Assembly: GCA_017503325.1 (NCBI GenBank)
Contig: JAFVTI010000030.1
Coordinates: 18,144 to 82,143, forward strand
Reading direction: 5' to 3'
Source: Clostridia bacterium
Lineage (GTDB): Bacteria; Bacillota; Clostridia; Oscillospirales; CAG-272
DNA: 64,000 bases
Below the pieces are notes generated by a model. That model worked only from the letters and a program-made list of their open reading frames with translations. It was not told where the DNA came from and did no database searches. Shown here in pieces: positions 8,289 to 15,734 of the stretch (positions are counted from its first letter, which is position 1; every line of letters starts with the position of its first letter). The position numbers and the translations under genes are program-made.

Positions 8289-8726
8289 TTATTTTTTCAT
8301 TTCCATATAAGGAATCACGACAAAGCCGCATTTTTCATATACGTGCACGGCTCTCTCGTTTTCCGGCTCGACCTCCAAGCGGAAGATCGCATCCGGATAC
8401 TTGTTTTGAATAAACGACATAAAAGCGCTGCCGATACCGCGGTCGCGGAATTCGGGCGCAACGTAGATATCCTCCAGCCACATGCAGGGCTTGCCGAATT
8501 CGGTCGAAAAGCTCTTGGCCACCATGGCGTATCCCTGCAAGACCCCGTCGTCCTCGAACACGTAGCCCTCGAGATAAGGCGAGTCGGACAGACACGCATC
8601 CACGTCGGCTGCGAAAATCTCGTCCGAGCCGTTGCTCCACACCGCGTCGGACGCGTAAAACGTGCGCATCATACAGAGCACTTCTTCCCTGTCACGCTCC
8701 TGAATATTTCTGATCATACTTTGCAA
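8289..8726 (-). CDS. GNAT-family N-acetyltransferase
   Basis: This 145-residue GNAT protein has the acetyl-CoA pyrophosphate loop in APEFRDRGIGSAF (motif A, R/Q-x-x-G-x-G/A type), preceded by beta-strand WLEDIYV and followed by FRLEVEPENERAVHVYEKCGF (motif B). The substrate is unknown. A TTG start is preferred: GGAGGTG lies 6 nt before TTG at 8726, whereas the first ATG (8717) would be about 15 nt from it. Confidence 0.87.
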   Translation of the reverse strand: MQSMIRNIQERDREEVLCMMRTFYASDAVWSNGSDEIFAADVDACLSDSPYLEGYVFEDDGVLQGYAMVAKSFSTEFGKPCMWLEDIYVAPEFRDRGIGSAFMSFIQNKYPDAIFRLEVEPENERAVHVYEKCGFVVIPYMEMKK

Positions 8727-8760
8727 AATCCACCTCCAAGGTCATACTATCATTAACGGA

Positions 8761-9030
8761 TTATTTGATAAAAAACACGCAGGCCGCGCACACGAAAATG
8801 ATGATCGCCGCGCCAAGATTGAAGTATGCAGCCGTTCTGGCTCTGTTCCATTGCAAATAGGTCTGACAAAGCGACGCCACACCCAAGAGCGGAATATAGA
8901 TATCGCCCGCATCAGGCAATACGTCAAATATGCCCAGCATCGCAAAAACGATCACAGAGATGCTGACCAGAATCGACGTGATCGAAACGATCTTGTAAAG
9001 CAAGGGCTGATCCTTCCATTGTGTTTTCAT
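8761..9030 (-). CDS. Small hydrophobic membrane protein
   Basis: This 89-residue protein has two or three predicted membrane helices (about 14-35, 41-55 and 65-88) and no recognised motif. Start ATG at 9030 follows GGAGG. It lies just downstream of the lipoprotein gene and overlaps nothing once this start is used. Function is unknown; the length and helices recall small DUF-type firmicute membrane proteins. Confidence 0.65.
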   Translation of the reverse strand: MKTQWKDQPLLYKIVSITSILVSISVIVFAMLGIFDVLPDAGDIYIPLLGVASLCQTYLQWNRARTAAYFNLGAAIIIFVCAACVFFIK

Positions 9031-9059
9031 ATCAAAGCCTCCTTGTGTATGCTGATTGG

Positions 9060-10685
9060 TTACATATACATATTCTGATTGGGCGGCATTGCCCCGTATT
9101 CCTCGCTGCTGATGATATAGTCGTTGACCACCTTTTCGTACGCGTAGCCGAATTCGGACCAAATCTGCCATTCGCTATAGGTCGTATACGATGCGCCGTG
9201 AATGGTAAATGCCGTGGTTTCTCCGTTTACGGTATAAGAGATCTTTATATCGTAAGAGGGCTCTACAATTTTGTCGGTTGCAAAGAAATCCTCTTTGATA
9301 TCAAACAGATTCCCGTTATACAGGATCCTGTAAATATCCATCAGCTCGGCATGATCCAGCATCAGCGTGGTTTCGCACTTGACGTCCAGGTCATAGTTGT
9401 AGCCGTTTTTCAAATGCCCCGTTGCCGAATCGTAAGAGAGATCAAATTTATATGTCAGGGTAAAGGAAAAATCGTCGGGCAGCGGCACGGCTTTGGTTGC
9501 TTTGCAATCCTTGCAGGTATAGAGAATGATCTCGCTGTCACCTTCAGCGCTCACAACGCCAGCGTCATAGCTGTGTGCGACGCTGCAATCCCGATGCTCC
9601 TCGTTCAGCTCCTGCAGCTGCGCAAGCGTCAGATACCCCTTGTCATACGCCTCGTTGAGCGTCAAGGGCATCCCTTGCGTATATACAAGCATTTCCCTGC
9701 CGTCCGCGTAGGTAAAGGTCAGATCTGTTCCTATGATCCTTTCACTCCACGCAGCCGTCGTAGCCTTGTCGATCTTGTAAGCATATACTTGATGATCCAT
9801 CCGATTGGTCGGATGCTCATAGGTGTATTTTCCGTATATTTTTTCAATCTCCGGGATGCGCTCAAGTCCCTTGTCCGCCATGGTGACAACAGCCAGCACG
9901 TCCTGCTCCGACGCATCCGGGAGCGCATATACGACAGGGCCTCTGTGATGCAGCATGGTATCCCACAAATTGGCCGTGGTCAGCTCGGGATCCAGCACAA
10001 GAGCGTTTTCAAGAATGGTAAAGACGTGCACCTTGGCGGCTGTTGCAATATCCAGATATACCTTGCCGCCCTTTATCCAATACTTTGCGGAATATGACTC
10101 TTTACTATCAGGCGAGCGGTACACGCCGCACAAGCCGTTTTCATAAAAGGTGATCGCCGAAAGATCGGATTTATACGGCAGATAATACGTGCCCAGATGC
10201 AAGCCATCCTGCACCTTGACGGCATCGTCGGCAATTTCGATGGATGTCGGAATGATCGGACTTGGATAGCCCGGCAGAATGTATCCTTTGTGCTGTACGC
10301 GAACGATATTTCCTGCGACAAGGCCGGCGCTCTCGATCAGGTTCTCTTCCGAATATTCCAGAACGATCCTTTTCCCCGCTGCCTCAAAGTCCTCATAGCA
10401 GTCTGTTCCGACAGGCTCGACGCTATACGCGTCGATCACCCTTGCGATAAACCAGCGCGCTTCTCCTTCAAGATTGCCGCAGAATTGACACTCCGTATGC
10501 CAAGCATGCGCGACGCTGTCGCCACCGGGTTCTGTTTGGAGTTCGCTTTGAGTCGGAAGCTCGGTCCCCTGCTGCGGCTCGGTCGTTCCCTCATCCGTTT
10601 GCGCTTGCTCGCGCAGCTCGTTGGCGCAGCCTGCAAAAGAACAAATCAGCGCGAAAATCAAGATCCACAAAAGCGTTTTTTTCAT
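9060..10685 (-). CDS. Putative lipoprotein of unknown function
   Basis: This 541-residue protein has a lipoprotein signal peptide (lipobox FAGC, lipidated Cys20) and a T/E/Q/P-rich linker (residues 25-55) typical of surface lipoproteins. Two short segments carry paired cysteines (CQFCG near 67-70 and YTCKDCKA near 390), perhaps small metal ribbons. The rest looks like beta-rich domains without a family I recognise. It is probably anchored outside the membrane. It is followed by the small membrane protein gene 30 nt downstream. Confidence 0.75.
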   Translation of the reverse strand: MKKTLLWILIFALICSFAGCANELREQAQTDEGTTEPQQGTELPTQSELQTEPGGDSVAHAWHTECQFCGNLEGEARWFIARVIDAYSVEPVGTDCYEDFEAAGKRIVLEYSEENLIESAGLVAGNIVRVQHKGYILPGYPSPIIPTSIEIADDAVKVQDGLHLGTYYLPYKSDLSAITFYENGLCGVYRSPDSKESYSAKYWIKGGKVYLDIATAAKVHVFTILENALVLDPELTTANLWDTMLHHRGPVVYALPDASEQDVLAVVTMADKGLERIPEIEKIYGKYTYEHPTNRMDHQVYAYKIDKATTAAWSERIIGTDLTFTYADGREMLVYTQGMPLTLNEAYDKGYLTLAQLQELNEEHRDCSVAHSYDAGVVSAEGDSEIILYTCKDCKATKAVPLPDDFSFTLTYKFDLSYDSATGHLKNGYNYDLDVKCETTLMLDHAELMDIYRILYNGNLFDIKEDFFATDKIVEPSYDIKISYTVNGETTAFTIHGASYTTYSEWQIWSEFGYAYEKVVNDYIISSEEYGAMPPNQNMYM

Positions 10686-10726
10686 GTCTGCACCTCCGTT
10701 TTACAAATTAGCTTACAAATCAAAAA

Positions 10727-11062
10727 TCAAAGATCACCTTGCAAACGTACCGTTGAGCGTTTGCTCTCAAAGCCTTCCGGATAGCGTTTTTTGAGTTTGT
10801 CAATATTCGCTTGCAAAATATCCTCCAAGGGCATATCCAATGCCGTGGCTGCTTCGGCCAAATACCAGGCAATGTCACCAAGTTCTTTGGCCAAATGCTC
10901 CTTATCAAGCTCGTGCCCCTGCGCCATCCATTTCTTGACAATGTCGATCGCTTCACCGGATTCCCCGCACAAGCCCATGACGCTGTTGATCAGCACGTCT
11001 TTTTTACTCAATTCGGGGTTGAGCGTTGTCATAGCCAATTCCTGATATTCGTTTACCTGCAT
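10727..11062 (-). CDS. MazG-like nucleotide pyrophosphohydrolase
   Basis: This 111-residue all-alpha NTP pyrophosphatase has the MazG metal-binding pattern GLCGESGEAIDIVKK (E-x-x-E) and, further on, KELGDIAWYLAE (E-x-x-D). Such enzymes hydrolyse aberrant (d)NTPs to the monophosphate. ATG at 11062 is chosen because GGAGGTG lies 6 nt upstream; a TTG five codons earlier would overlap that site. It is followed by the lipoprotein gene at 41 nt. Confidence 0.85.
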   Translation of the reverse strand: MQVNEYQELAMTTLNPELSKKDVLINSVMGLCGESGEAIDIVKKWMAQGHELDKEHLAKELGDIAWYLAEAATALDMPLEDILQANIDKLKKRYPEGFESKRSTVRLQGDL

Positions 11063-11164
11063 TGCAAGCACCTCCAAAAAACAAGCGTCTGTGGTTTTAT
11101 TATAGCATAGGATTTGAAAAAAGTAAAGAGGACGACGAGGTTCTTTCCAAAAGGAATCGCCTTT

Positions 11165-11198
11165 TGAAAAAGGGAGGCGAAAACGCCTCCCCTACGTG
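11165..11198 (-). terminator. Terminator after the CPBP protease gene
   Basis: On the minus strand GGGAGGCG-TTTT-CGCCTCCC is followed by TTTTTC, right after the CPBP stop codon. Its outer flank GTAGGGGAGG resembles the dispersed GTAGGGG palindromes elsewhere in the window. Confidence 0.8.
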
Positions 11199-11202
11199 GA
11201 AC

Positions 11203-11985
11203 TTATATTAACAGAATCCAGATCAGCTTTGAAACAATATGGCATCCGCCGTGCGCGATCATTGCATAACGTAAGCCGTATTTTCTATACAACCAACCGA
11301 ACATCAAGCCCACGCCGCCATTGAGCAAAAAGCATCGGAATACGATCATGGGAGAAAGGCCGATCAGCTCTGCTGTGGCAGGCAGATGCCCCGCTGCGAA
11401 CAGAAGTGAGGCGATCACGTTTGCAACGATCAGCACCCACGTGGATGGGCGTTCATGCTTTCTGTCAAGCACCTTCCACAGAATGAATGCAACCAAAGTC
11501 AACCAGAAAAGACGCAGCATGACTTCTTCGATCACCCCACCGTAAATAACGGATGCTATCAAGTACGGGATCGTTGGCTTTACACTGTACGAATCCATAA
11601 TGACTTGCGAATAGAGCCCAAAGAAAAGCAGGTCGGATAAAATCAATACCGAGCCACCGACCAAAGCAACAACCAAAGACGCGATCAACGGCTTTTTGGT
11701 GATCTTTTTTTCATCCCTCCAAAGCCCGGTCTTCTTGCCGAGCCAGATGCCTGCCGCTCCCAAGAAAATGCCGTATCCTGCACCCTGTATGGCGGTAATA
11801 ATGCCCATCATGATATCGGCAGGAAGCCCTCCGAGTCCTTCGGCAGCCAGCTCATCGAGAAGTTGCTGCTGCATCTCGGGCGAATAACTGTCCAATACGT
11901 AAATGCCTGTAAAGAACCCGCCAATGATCCCTGCGAGTGCGAAAAATAACAGGGTTTTCCAATATGATTTGATAAACTGTTTCAT
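11203..11985 (-). CDS. CPBP-family intramembrane metalloprotease
   Basis: This 260-residue multi-pass membrane protein has the CPBP/ABI motif 1 EEVMLR (Glu153, Glu154, Arg158). A second-motif histidine is in AAGHLPA, and a third conserved block FLLNGGVGLMFGWLYRKYG...MIAHGGCHIV is near the C-terminus. CPBP proteins resemble Rce1 prenyl-peptidase and are often linked to bacteriocin self-immunity or regulated proteolysis. ATG at 11985 follows AAGGAG. The gene lies just beyond the distal copy (A) of the rpsI-anchored repeat, whose promoter points at it, so it may be a third cargo gene or the original neighbour. Confidence 0.88.
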   Translation of the reverse strand: MKQFIKSYWKTLLFFALAGIIGGFFTGIYVLDSYSPEMQQQLLDELAAEGLGGLPADIMMGIITAIQGAGYGIFLGAAGIWLGKKTGLWRDEKKITKKPLIASLVVALVGGSVLILSDLLFFGLYSQVIMDSYSVKPTIPYLIASVIYGGVIEEVMLRLFWLTLVAFILWKVLDRKHERPSTWVLIVANVIASLLFAAGHLPATAELIGLSPMIVFRCFLLNGGVGLMFGWLYRKYGLRYAMIAHGGCHIVSKLIWILLI

Positions 11986-12087
11986 AAACACTCTCCTTTC
12001 GCACACAGTATACCCGATATTGGAAGCAAGGTACACATACCAACGGTTGGGTTGGAAAAAATCAACTTTCGGTAGAGTGAAATTTGA

Positions 12088-12312
12088 CCGTCAAATTCAA
12101 GTTTATCGATTAGTTGTATTGTACCCAAAAAACGGCAATAATAAATAGGACGGCTCAATTTTTTACAAATTGAACCGCCCTTGTCGTAGGGGCGAACTGC
12201 GTTCGCCCGCTGGAGACCACAGGTCTCCCCTACGAAAACGAAAACAGCACCCACCGAAATGAGTGCTGTTTTTGTATCGAAATAATCCCAAACTGGTAAT
12301 TATCTCTTGGAG
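12088..12312 (-). repeat. rpsI-anchored module, left arm copy A (core, terminator, palindrome, promoter)
   Basis: This is one of three copies (others at 13182-13404 and 14404-14628). Read on the minus strand it has the 16-bp core CTCCAAGAGATAATTA (12297-12312), a terminator hairpin AAAACAGCAC...GTGCTGTTTT (about 12240-12275), and a double hairpin bounded by CGTAGGGG and CCCCTACG (12185-12234). A GGGCGGTTCAATTTG hairpin, a promoter and the leader AACTTGAATTTGACG follow. In this copy the promoter has decayed to TTTATT-16-TACAAT. It faces the CPBP gene. Confidence 0.9.
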
Positions 12313-12505
12313 TTTTAGCAATACCGTTTGATATCGTGAATATCGTGTAATATCGTTTGATATCGTAGCTTTATCGTGTGTTTTCGTCGCGTTTACGCAG
12401 GATATCGTGAATATCGTGAGTATCATCGCATAAAGTGTTGCACCAAATTTGCACCAAAATCACACCAACGCTTAACGCCTATTCAGCTCGACAAATTGGA
12501 ATTTG
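12313..12505 (-). repeat. rpsI-anchored module, right arm copy 1 (conserved tail and TATCGT array)
   Basis: This arm lies between the nucleotidyltransferase stop and core A. From the gene outwards it has the palindrome ACAAATTCCAATTTGT, then GTCGAGC, then a coding-like tail ending GANLVQHFMR-stop (12427 region). A stretch with seven TATCGT words, many spaced 9-10 bp, follows. The same order and sequence recur at 13405-13587. The spacing fits binding sites on one helix face, such as integrase arm sites; that is inference. Confidence 0.8.
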
Positions 12506-12506
12506 T

Positions 12507-13166
12507 TTAATTCGTTTCGTTAATCCATTTCTTTGCCCAAGCAAATAATGCTTCGGACATCAAATTGAAATCTGCCATTTCGCCATTTTTCAAATTCATA
12601 AATGTTTCAACGATAACCTGTTCATCGGAAGATACAACTTGGGGCAATTTTTTTTGGTGGCTGATATAGTTTCCCGTTTGTTTGAAAGCTATTGCCTGCA
12701 CAACAAAAGAAGCAGATTTATATAACTCTCGCAAAATATCCTCGTTTTTTTCGTGTAACATATTATGAACACATCCGTGATAGATATTGCAAGCCCCAAT
12801 TTTGATTGCTCTTTCAACAGCTACCTTGTCAAGCAACGGCAATAATTCATCAAGGCTTCCTTTTATCGGGGTTGTATCATAATAAAACTGAAAAAGATCG
12901 GAAGGCTCCCAATTAAGAAGCTCGTCCTTTCCCGAAGCAAAACCGCATATCAGCTCTCTGTGAGGTAGAGTATTTAACATTGCATTATATTTTTGAATAT
13001 CCGAGGTGGTTAACTCGTCAAGTATAACAACAATATCAATATCACTCGTATCACAAGCTTCGCCGCGGCTGTAGCTTCCTTGCAATCCAACAAACCATAC
13101 ACGGTTGGCGAATGTCTCATTTAGTGAGTGCAAAAATTTTTGCATCCAAGTAGTAATATCTATCAT
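12507..13166 (-). CDS. Nucleotidyltransferase-domain protein (cargo of rpsI-anchored module)
   Basis: This 219-residue protein has the minimal nucleotidyltransferase signature GS-x10-DID (Gly30-Ser31, Asp42, Asp44) in an N-terminal pol-beta-like fold, followed by an all-helical C-terminal half (about 105-219). The class includes aminoglycoside and lincosamide nucleotidyltransferases and MNT antitoxins; no HEPN partner gene is adjacent. GGGGAG lies 6 nt before ATG. It is more AT-rich than neighbouring housekeeping genes and sits alone between two copies of the repeat, with its own TTTACT-17-TATAAT promoter in copy B. Foreign origin is likely. Confidence 0.82.
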   Translation of the reverse strand: MIDITTWMQKFLHSLNETFANRVWFVGLQGSYSRGEACDTSDIDIVVILDELTTSDIQKYNAMLNTLPHRELICGFASGKDELLNWEPSDLFQFYYDTTPIKGSLDELLPLLDKVAVERAIKIGACNIYHGCVHNMLHEKNEDILRELYKSASFVVQAIAFKQTGNYISHQKKLPQVVSSDEQVIVETFMNLKNGEMADFNLMSEALFAWAKKWINETN

Positions 13167-13181
13167 TTAAATCTCCCCGTC

Positions 13182-13404
13182 AAATTCAAGTTTATCGATT
13201 AGTTAGATTATACCATAAAAACGGCAAAAAGTAAATAGGACGGCTCAATTCTTTACAAATTGAACCGCCCTTCTCCGTAGGGGCGAACTGCGTTCGCCCG
13301 CTGGAGACCACAGGTCTCCCCTACGAAAAGAAAAAACAGCACCCACCGAAATGAGTGCTGTTTTTATATCGAAATAATCCCTAGTGAGTAATTATCTCTT
13401 GGAG
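13182..13404 (-). repeat. rpsI-anchored module, left arm copy B
   Basis: This is the second copy of the arm, nearly identical to A and C. The core is at 13389-13404, the terminator hairpin at about 13333-13368 and the double hairpin at 13276-13326. Its promoter is TTTACT (13230-13235), 17 bp, TATAAT (13207-13212) on the minus strand. It drives the nucleotidyltransferase gene. Confidence 0.9.
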
Positions 13405-13587
13405 TTTTAAGAACACTGTTTGATATCGTGAATAACGTGAAATATCGTGTGATATCGTAGATTTATCGTGTGTTTTCGTGCGATATCGTGAATATCGTGA
13501 GTATCATCGCATAAAGTGTTGCACCAAGTTTGCACCAAGATCACACCAACATTCAACGCTGTTCTGCTCGACAAATTGGAATTTATA
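13405..13587 (-). repeat. rpsI-anchored module, right arm copy 2
   Basis: This is the second copy of the distal arm, following the 267-residue gene. It carries the half palindrome AAATTCCAATTTGT, GTCGAGC, the coding-like tail ending GANLVQHFMR-stop, then six TATCGT words plus one TAACGT. Base differences from copy 1 within the tail keep its frame and stop codon. Confidence 0.8.
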
Positions 13588-14386
13588 GTTTAGATATATC
13601 TTCCGAGATGTTGAGTGATTGACCGTCAAACACAAATGTTCTTGTACGTTTTTCTATATACTTATCTGTAGCACAATTATACGTCCAGACAACTTTATCG
13701 GCTTTACCTATAAGAATATATTTTTTACTCTCTTTGGAAAAGTCCGGATTATAAACACTTAAACAGAAACGATCAGTACCATTGTTTGTAAACATAAAAG
13801 TTAAAACATTGTCTACCACATCAGATGATAACAATGTATAGATGTTATCATAATGCCTACTGCCACAAGGATCTTGATTATATACATCAACGTAATGTGT
13901 AGTTTTATATATTATAACTGCAAACGACTCAGGTGAAATATAAATTTCAAACTCTTTTGTATCGACATTAAAAAACCATGGGTCGTTTGTGGTTCTGTTT
14001 GTGTTTATATACTTTGTGTATTTTTTAATACCAACTTGATATATGTCTTCGTCATATTCTTTCAAAACATTCAAAATGCTTTCAAAAATGAATTTTCTTG
14101 GTTCATATTCTCCATATCCCAATTGATATTCTTTGGTAAGGTTTTCTCTGTTGTCTTTTTCCAAATTGCAATAATGCGAAAACGCACATGATTCCACAAG
14201 CAACCCTACCGCAGCTTTTTCGGTAAAAACAGGAAAGCCATCGAGTTCTATCGGTCCTCTCCAATCTTGTACTTGGCAATGTATTAAACCACATCTCTTA
14301 AAAATGCTAAAGTTTTCGCAGTATTCAATGCCGTGCTCTTGTAATATTTTCTTGCAATCGTGAATTATTTTAATAGAGTTAAACAT
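13583..14386 (-). CDS. Unknown 267-residue protein (cargo of rpsI-anchored module)
   Basis: I do not recognise this protein. It is 267 residues, soluble-looking, rich in aromatic residues and Asn, with no signal peptide or membrane helix. The coding sequence is clearly AT-rich compared with rpsI beside it, pointing to recent acquisition. No normal Shine-Dalgarno precedes the ATG (upstream is TTTGGTATATAAAA), so the start could be elsewhere or translation may use an A-rich leader. Transcription is expected from the promoter in arm C (TTTACT-17-TATAAT, 14434-14462). It is the first cargo gene after rpsI. Confidence 0.7.
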   Translation of the reverse strand: MFNSIKIIHDCKKILQEHGIEYCENFSIFKRCGLIHCQVQDWRGPIELDGFPVFTEKAAVGLLVESCAFSHYCNLEKDNRENLTKEYQLGYGEYEPRKFIFESILNVLKEYDEDIYQVGIKKYTKYINTNRTTNDPWFFNVDTKEFEIYISPESFAVIIYKTTHYVDVYNQDPCGSRHYDNIYTLLSSDVVDNVLTFMFTNNGTDRFCLSVYNPDFSKESKKYILIGKADKVVWTYNCATDKYIEKRTRTFVFDGQSLNISEDISKL

Positions 14387-14403
14387 TTTTATATACCAAA
14401 TTG

Positions 14404-14628
14404 CTCGTCAAATTCAAGTTTATCTATTAGTGTATTATACCATAAAAACGGTGAAAAGTAAATAGGGCAGCAGAGTTTTTACAAATTGAACCGCCCTTGC
14501 CGTAGGGGCGAACTGCGTTCGCCCGCGGGAGACCGCAGGTCTCCCCTACGAAAACGAAAACAGCACCCACCGAAATGAGTGCTGTTTTTGTATCGAAATA
14601 ATCCCAAACGGATAATTATCTCTTGGAG
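14404..14628 (-). repeat. rpsI-anchored module, left arm copy C (joined to intact rpsI)
   Basis: In this proximal copy the core CTCCAAGAGATAATTA (14613-14628) is the actual end of rpsI: codons Ser-Lys-Arg, the stop and three more bases. The terminator (about 14558-14593), double hairpin (14501-14552) and promoter TTTACT-17-TATAAT follow on the minus strand as in A and B. It therefore serves both as the rpsI terminator and as the promoter of the 267-residue gene. Confidence 0.9.
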
Positions 14629-15017
14629 AACTGAGGTGCACGACGTGCAGCCTTCAGACCGTACTTCTTTCTTTCCTTCATACGAGGGTCTCTGGTCAGG
14701 AAACCTGCTGCCTTGAGAGCGGGTCTGTAGTTCGCGTCAACGTTCAGGAGTGCGCGAGCAACACCGTGACGGATTGCGCCTGCCTGGCCGGAAATGCCGC
14801 CGCCGTTAACGGTAGCAACGATATCGAACTTGCCCATGGTCTCGGTGGTGCCGAAGGGCTGGTTTACGATCAGCTTCAGGGTCTCAAGACCGAAGTAATC
14901 GTCAATGTCACGACCATTGATGGTGATAACACCGGTACCGGGATACAGTCTTACGCGAGCGATGGACTTCTTTCTTCTGCCGGTTCCGTAGAAATAGGGC
15001 TTTGCACTGGTATACAT
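14616..15017 (-). CDS. rpsI: 30S ribosomal protein S9
   Basis: This 133-residue protein shows the S9 signatures [15 protein letters not shown] at the N-terminus, [19 protein letters not shown] in the middle, and the basic C-terminal tail ending RRAPQFSKR that reaches the ribosomal P-site. It is 25 nt downstream of rplM, the usual rplM-rpsI operon. Its final codons are the core of a three-copy repeat: intact here, partial at 13389-13404 and 12297-12312. Confidence 0.97.
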   Translation of the reverse strand: MYTSAKPYFYGTGRRKKSIARVRLYPGTGVITINGRDIDDYFGLETLKLIVNQPFGTTETMGKFDIVATVNGGGISGQAGAIRHGVARALLNVDANYRPALKAAGFLTRDPRMKERKKYGLKAARRAPQFSKR

Positions 15018-15042
15018 TGGTTATCTCCTTCCTTTCTCTCGA

Positions 15043-15471
15043 TTAAAACTCGTAAGCTTCGGGCTTCTGAGCCTGGTGCTTGTGAGCTTCACCAGCATAA
15101 ACCTTCAGTCTGGTGAATGCGGTGCGGCCGAGTGTGTTGTGGGGGAGCATACCCTTTACTGCCAGCTCCATAGCCATCTCGGGGCGCTTAGCCATCAGTT
15201 CCTTGTACTGAATAGCCTTCATACCGCCAACGTAGCCGGAGTGATGGTAGTGGTACTTCTGCTCCAGCTTCTTGCCGGTCAGAACTGCCTTATCTGCATT
15301 AATGATAACAACGAAGTTACCGCAGTCAACGTGGGGGGTGTAGGTAGGGTCGTTCTTGCCGCGGAGCAGGTCTGCAGCTGCAACAGCGGTCTTGCCCATG
15401 GGCTTGCCTGCTGCATCGAGAACATACCACTTACGAACTACAGCTTCTTTCTTCTGCATGAATGTGGACAT
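15043..15471 (-). CDS. rplM: 50S ribosomal protein L13
   Basis: This 142-residue L13 has the family signatures VRKWYVLDAAGKPMGK at the N-terminus, KYHYHHSGYVGGMK, and AVKGMLPHNTLGR. It is of normal length. It is the promoter-proximal gene of rplM-rpsI. AAAGGAAA precedes the ATG. Confidence 0.97.
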   Translation of the reverse strand: MSTFMQKKEAVVRKWYVLDAAGKPMGKTAVAAADLLRGKNDPTYTPHVDCGNFVVIINADKAVLTGKKLEQKYHYHHSGYVGGMKAIQYKELMAKRPEMAMELAVKGMLPHNTLGRTAFTRLKVYAGEAHKHQAQKPEAYEF

Positions 15472-15517
15472 GTTAATTTTCCTTTCAAAACATAGTGATA
15501 GTTTTCATTACCGGCAT

Positions 15518-15546
15518 ATTATATCACGCACTTTTCCACTTGTCAA
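15518..15546 (-). promoter_or_regulatory. Promoter of rplM-rpsI
   Basis: On the minus strand a TTGACA box (15541-15546) and a TATAAT box (15518-15523) are separated by exactly 17 bp, a consensus vegetative promoter about 45 bp from the rplM start. Confidence 0.88.
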
Positions 15547-15734
15547 TACCTTTTCGAAAAAAAGTTTGAAAATTTTAATTTAGCATATACAATGCTCTCG
15601 TTTTCTCGTTTTTTTAGCGTTTTTTGGCCATTTCTCTTTTTCGCCGATCACAATTTTCCGTAAGGCTCCCCGCATGTCGCATTCCCTTTTTGCATATAGT
15701 GAAATAACCATTTCAAAGGAAAGGAAGCACAAGC

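Noticed and set aside
12320..12420. TATCGT words as a CRISPR array or rRNA-type leader
   Set aside because: Units are 6-7 bp at 9-10 bp spacing without spacers; protein-binding sites are the simpler reading.
12163..12426. Small minus-strand open frame across the rpsI-type repeat
   Set aside because: It runs through the terminator and palindromes of the repeat and has no ribosome binding site; only the short conserved GANLVQHFMR tail is of interest.
12507..13166. MNT/HEPN toxin-antitoxin pair
   Set aside because: The nucleotidyltransferase signature is clear, but no adjacent HEPN gene exists; the neighbour is a repeat arm.
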